DNA of 9,182 nt. Source: PLA2 sp036273915. GTDB taxonomy: Bacteria > Planctomycetota > PLA2. The notes under the pieces were generated by a model that saw nothing but the letters and a program-made list of their open reading frames with translations, was not told where the DNA came from and searched no databases. The stretch's first letter is position 1; each line of letters starts with the position of its first letter. Position numbers and translations under genes: made by a program. Shown here one piece after another: positions 6,696 to 9,182 of this stretch. The stretch spans positions 1 through 9,182 of the forward strand of contig DASUGR010000155.1 in NCBI GenBank assembly GCA_036273915.1, given 5' to 3'.

Positions 6696-6715
6696 CGCAA
6701 GTCGATTGCGCGCAA
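6696..6715. promoter_or_regulatory. Cluster of CGCAA half-sites between divergent genes (possible operator)
   Basis: CGCAA (6696-6700), TTGCG (6706-6710) and CGCAA (6711-6715) form an inverted pair with a 5-base spacer. They also form a perfect 10-base palindrome, TTGCGCGCAA (6706-6715). The site sits in the middle of the divergent promoter region between the kinase and secreted protein genes. Binding by a dimeric regulator is a guess. Alternating CG sequence is frequent at this base composition, which weakens the case. Confidence 0.25.
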
Positions 6716-6756
6716 CAGGTTAGGTCGCTCAACTGCGGGGGCGGCGATGGCCGATA

Positions 6757-6762
6757 GGGAGG
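6757..6762 (+). promoter_or_regulatory. Shine-Dalgarno site deciding the start of the secreted protein gene
   Basis: GGGAGG lies 5 bases before the ATG at 6768. The alternative in-frame ATG at 6747 has no such site and would put charged residues (MADREVE) ahead of the signal peptide. This is the only classic ribosome binding site among the genes in the window. Confidence 0.7.
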
Positions 6763-6767
6763 TCGAG

Positions 6768-7679
6768 ATGTCGCGCCCCCTCGCAGCCCTTGTTCTCGCG
6801 CTTTCCGTGGCGGCCGCACAGGATGTCGAGGTCGAGAAACCGGCGCCGCCGGAGGGTTCCAAGGGGATCCTGCTCGAGACCCAGATCCGCCGCGGCCAGC
6901 GTTTCACCGGCTCGAACACGGTCTCCTTCACGCTCACGATGAAGGAGCGGCAGGGGCAGCACGAGACGTCGGAGACGGAGACGGTCGAGCGCACGGAGCG
7001 CTTCCTGGACGCGGTGGAGCGGTCCGAGACGCACGGCGTTCTCGAGATCGAGCGCAGCTACCTGAAGCTGTTCACGAAGGCGCGCGGCGCCGACGACGCG
7101 CGGCCCGACGTCTACAAGAGCCCGCTCCAGGGCCAGAAGGTCCAGATCATGGAGCGCGGCCACCGGCGCGAGATCAAGACCGCCGGGAAGGGCGCGATCG
7201 ACCCGATCGTGCGGCGGACCGTCGGCATGGAGATCGACTGGCGCGACATCCTCCCCGAGGACCCCGTCCTGCCGGGCGACACGTGGGAGGCCGATGCGGG
7301 TGCGCTGTCCCGCGCGCTGGGGGCCTACCTCAATTGCGGCAGTCGCTCGACGATGCGCGTGCGCTTCGAGGACGTCGTCCAGAAGGGCGGCGCCAAGTAC
7401 GCCAAGCTGTATGTCGACTGGACGGTCGAGGGGATGCGCGACAAGAACCTCTACACGAAGGTCTCGCTCGCCGGGGACGTCCTCTTCGACCTCGCGCTGC
7501 AGCGCGTGGTCAGCGTGGATCTCACCGGCGGCATGATCGTCCGGGGCGCGGTCATCGGGACGGGCGTGCCGCGGATCATCAAGGGCGAAGGGCAGGTCCT
7601 CGTGAAGAGCAGTCTGAGAGTAGCCGACGTCGAAGCGGCGCCCGAGGCGCCGGAAGAGGGAACGGAAGAGGAGGACTGA
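6768..7679 (+). CDS. Secreted protein of unknown function
   Basis: The 303-residue product begins with a signal peptide (MSRPLAALVLALSVAAAQD) and a likely cleavage site after the AAA at 15-17. It is therefore probably exported to the periplasm or cell surface. The mature part is mixed alpha/beta with many Thr/Glu/Arg strands near 40-80. A motif LPEDPVLPGDTWEAD around 162-176 recalls the 'PGD(S/T)W' turn of DUF6263-like proteins seen in planctomycetes; that comparison is from memory and uncertain. A later run of alternating hydrophobic strands (LYTKVSLAGDVLFDLALQ and onward) suggests a beta sandwich or barrel. The tail is acidic (EAAPEAPEEGTEEED). No catalytic motif is recognised. It diverges from the kinase gene across 146 bases and ends before a strong terminator, so it is probably a single-gene transcript. 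Confidence 0.85.
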   Translation: MSRPLAALVLALSVAAAQDVEVEKPAPPEGSKGILLETQIRRGQRFTGSNTVSFTLTMKERQGQHETSETETVERTERFLDAVERSETHGVLEIERSYLKLFTKARGADDARPDVYKSPLQGQKVQIMERGHRREIKTAGKGAIDPIVRRTVGMEIDWRDILPEDPVLPGDTWEADAGALSRALGAYLNCGSRSTMRVRFEDVVQKGGAKYAKLYVDWTVEGMRDKNLYTKVSLAGDVLFDLALQRVVSVDLTGGMIVRGAVIGTGVPRIIKGEGQVLVKSSLRVADVEAAPEAPEEGTEEED

Positions 7680-7700
7680 GCCGCCGGCAGTGGAGGTGGG

Positions 7701-7734
7701 GGGGGCGGCCCTGCGGGGTCGCCCCCTTTTTCTT
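7701..7734 (+). terminator. Intrinsic (Rho-independent) terminator
   Basis: A perfect 11-base-pair stem (7701-7711 with 7716-7726, including one G-T wobble) closes a TGCG tetraloop. It is followed directly by TTTTT and then CTTT. It lies 21 bases after the stop of the secreted protein gene and separates it from the histidine kinase gene. Confidence 0.9.
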
Positions 7735-7803
7735 TGGGCGGATGCGGAGGGGGTTCGGGGGCGGCGCGTACAGTTTCGTTGCAGGCGCGGGCCGCGCGGG
7801 ACC

Positions 7804-7809
7804 TAGAAT
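7804..7809 (+). promoter_or_regulatory. Candidate -10 box (TAGAAT) of the histidine kinase gene
   Basis: TAGAAT is identical to the box before the lipoprotein gene. It predicts a transcription start near 7816, 3 bases before the GTG at 7819. A weak TTGCAG at 7779-7784 could act as a -35 with a long 19-base spacer. The strong terminator upstream makes an independent promoter here likely. Confidence 0.5.
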
Positions 7810-7818
7810 CCGGGGAGG

Positions 7819-9182
7819 GTGCGCCTCCCGCGTCTCCTGCTCCTCCTCTGCCTCGTGGTCGGCCTTCTCGCGATCGCCTACGCCGCGGCGGCCCACGTTC
7901 GCGAGGCGGAGGCCTCCGTCGCGCGCGTGGAGGAGCGCGACGTGCGTGCCGACCTCCGCGACCGCGGCCGCCGGCTCGTCGCGGAGCTCGAACGCGAGCT
8001 GGCGCAGGCGGAGCCCGTGGCGCGGTACGACGCGGAAGGGACCCTCGCGCGCCCGCGCCCTCCGACGGAAGTTTCCCCCTTCCCGGCGCCCGTCCCCTTC
8101 CCGCCCGGAGCCATCGACGCGCTCCTCGAGGAGGCCTCGAAGGGCCGCGCCCTCGCCCTGCTCCGAAAGGGCACGGCGACGAGGAATCCGGCGCTCCTCG
8201 ACGAGGCGGTCGAGGAGGGCGCGCTCGGCGAGCTGTCCTACATGGCGCGCCTCGATGCGTTCCGGCTCCGCGGCGTCCCGCCCGACGAGGTTTGGATCGA
8301 CGACGTGTCGGCGCTCCTCGGCGGGCCGTCGGACGCGCTCGGCAGGTTCCTGTTGTCGTCCGCCGGCGTCTCTCCCGGCGTGGCGCGCGCGGAGCGAGAG
8401 CATCTGGCGGCGCTCCACCCGACGGCGGCCGGTGTGTTCGTCGACGGCGGCTACGCGTGCCGCGTCGCGGAGCGGGAGGGCGGCGGGTTCGCGCTCCGGC
8501 GCGCCGCGCTCGGCGACCTCGGCGCGGGTCCCCTCCCCGAGCCCCTCCCCGATCCCTTCGGCGACGTCGTGCTGAAGGGCGCAGTGGACGCGCGCGCGGT
8601 CGCCGCGCGCACGCTCTCCGAGCGGCGGCGTCTCTACGCGCTCTACGGCCTCGCCGCCGCGATCCTCGTGCTCGGCACCGCGTACGCGTACGTCGCGATC
8701 GGGCGGGCGGCGCGGCTCGCGCGCGCGAAGAGCGACTTCGTCGCCAACATCACGCACGAGCTGAAGACGCCGCTCGCGAACATCCGGCTCTACGGCGAGT
8801 CGCTGCGCGACGGGCGCGCGCCGCCGGAGTGGGTGGGGACGATCCTCGAGGAGGCCGCGCGGCTCGACGCGCTCGTCGAGGGGCTCCTGCACGTCGCGCG
8901 GGGGCCGAAGCTCTCGTTCTCGCGCGTGGACCCGCGCGCGCTCGCGGCCGAGGCGGAGGCGCGTTGGCGCGCGCGGCTCGGTCCGGCGCTGACGGTCGAC
9001 GTGCCTTCGCTTCCCGCGGTGCGAGGCGACCGCGAGGCGCTCCTGCGCGCGCTCGGGAACCTGCTCGACAACGCGCGCAAGTACGGCGGCGGGAGCATCG
9101 AGCTCGTGGGCGCGGCCGAGAACGGCTCGGTGCGCTTGACGGTCGCGGACCGCGGGCCGGGGATCCCCGCGTCAGACCGCGC
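7819..9182 (+). CDS. Membrane sensor histidine kinase, 3' end missing
   Basis: The frame is open from the GTG at 7819 to the window end, giving 454 codons plus 2 bases. A first membrane helix lies at about 5-25 (LLLLLCLVVGLLAIAYA). An extracytoplasmic region of about 245 residues follows, with no sensor fold I recognise, then a second helix at about 272-294. The H box FVANITHELKTPL has the phosphoacceptor His at 313. The N box LLDNARKYGG has N418, and G1 is DRGPGIP with D444. The sequence stops before the G2 box. There is no HAMP or PAS domain between the second helix and the H box. The GTG start puts Arg residues ahead of the first helix, but ggggagg directly abuts it. The product should autophosphorylate His313 and pass the phosphate to a response regulator, presumably encoded beyond the window. 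The upstream terminator suggests this gene begins a new transcript. Confidence 0.93.
   Translation, partial: MRLPRLLLLLCLVVGLLAIAYAAAAHVREAEASVARVEERDVRADLRDRGRRLVAELERELAQAEPVARYDAEGTLARPRPPTEVSPFPAPVPFPPGAIDALLEEASKGRALALLRKGTATRNPALLDEAVEEGALGELSYMARLDAFRLRGVPPDEVWIDDVSALLGGPSDALGRFLLSSAGVSPGVARAEREHLAALHPTAAGVFVDGGYACRVAEREGGGFALRRAALGDLGAGPLPEPLPDPFGDVVLKGAVDARAVAARTLSERRRLYALYGLAAAILVLGTAYAYVAIGRAARLARAKSDFVANITHELKTPLANIRLYGESLRDGRAPPEWVGTILEEAARLDALVEGLLHVARGPKLSFSRVDPRALAAEAEARWRARLGPALTVDVPSLPAVRGDREALLRALGNLLDNARKYGGGSIELVGAAENGSVRLTVADRGPGIPASDR

Noticed and set aside
4168..6723. An 851-codon open frame on the plus strand opposite the kinase gene
   Set aside because: It has the same low-complexity, charged composition and no domain, while the opposite strand encodes a well-defined multidomain kinase over the full length.
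6747..6767. ATG at 6747 as start of the secreted protein
   Set aside because: It lacks a ribosome binding site and would place acidic residues ahead of the signal peptide; 6768 has GGGAGG at 5 bases.
6622..6819. Extension of the kinase N-terminus to an ATG opposite position 6819
   Set aside because: It would overlap the start and signal peptide of the divergent secreted protein gene and add 66 residues with no family counterpart. The zinc ribbon begins right after the ATG at 6621.
7283..8575. Open plus-strand frame bridging the secreted protein and histidine kinase genes
   Set aside because: It crosses a strong intrinsic terminator and two genes in other frames. Its translation is Arg/Ser-rich with no motif.
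7579..8892. 437-codon minus-strand frame opposite the histidine kinase
   Set aside because: It is antisense to a frame with clear H and N boxes, and its composition is repetitive Arg/Glu/Ala.

Overview
The window is a very GC-rich bacterial stretch (roughly 70 percent by eye, with G or C in nearly all third codon positions). It is densely packed with signalling and cell-surface genes. The mix suggests Planctomycetota: a transmembrane Ser/Thr kinase fused to a formylglycine-generating-enzyme-like domain, a lipoprotein with DUF1573-like strands, and several hypothetical secreted proteins. Myxococcota or Acidobacteriota cannot be excluded, and no marker gene in the window settles it.

Layout. 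Positions 1-690 (+) are the 3' end of an Ala/Arg-rich helical-repeat (TPR-like) protein. Positions 760-2498 (+) are a two-gene, translationally coupled operon: an RsbW-type anti-sigma/kinase ATPase domain protein, then an RsbU-like GAF plus PP2C/SpoIIE phosphatase. A strong hairpin at the phosphatase stop codon closes the operon. Positions 2583-3917 (+) encode a lipoprotein built of Ig-like beta modules. Its stop lies 7 bases from the stop of the convergent 898-residue kinase at 3925-6621 (-). Divergent from the kinase, at 6768-7679 (+), is a secreted protein of unknown function, followed by a textbook intrinsic terminator. From 7819 to the window end (+) runs a membrane-bound sensor histidine kinase, cut off inside its ATPase domain.

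How the genes fit together. At least three phosphorylation-based systems sit side by side: a partner-switching kinase/phosphatase pair, a Hanks-type kinase and a two-component sensor. Three predicted exported or membrane-anchored products lie among them. The partners that would close each circuit are not in the window: no sigma factor, no STAS anti-anti-sigma protein, and no response regulator before the cut. A shared pathway is therefore only an inference from proximity.

The most notable non-coding pattern is a TAnnAT box (TACCAT, TAGAAT, TAGCAT, TAGAAT) 7 to 14 bases before the start codon of four transcription units. If these are -10 elements, the mRNAs are leaderless or nearly so. A 12-base motif (ccccggagcccc) recurs in three of the intergenic gaps. 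I saw no tRNA, rRNA, CRISPR array, insertion sequence or phage gene. No stretch of 300 bases or more lacks a gene; the largest gaps are 145 bases (6622-6767) and 139 bases (7680-7818), and both are annotated.
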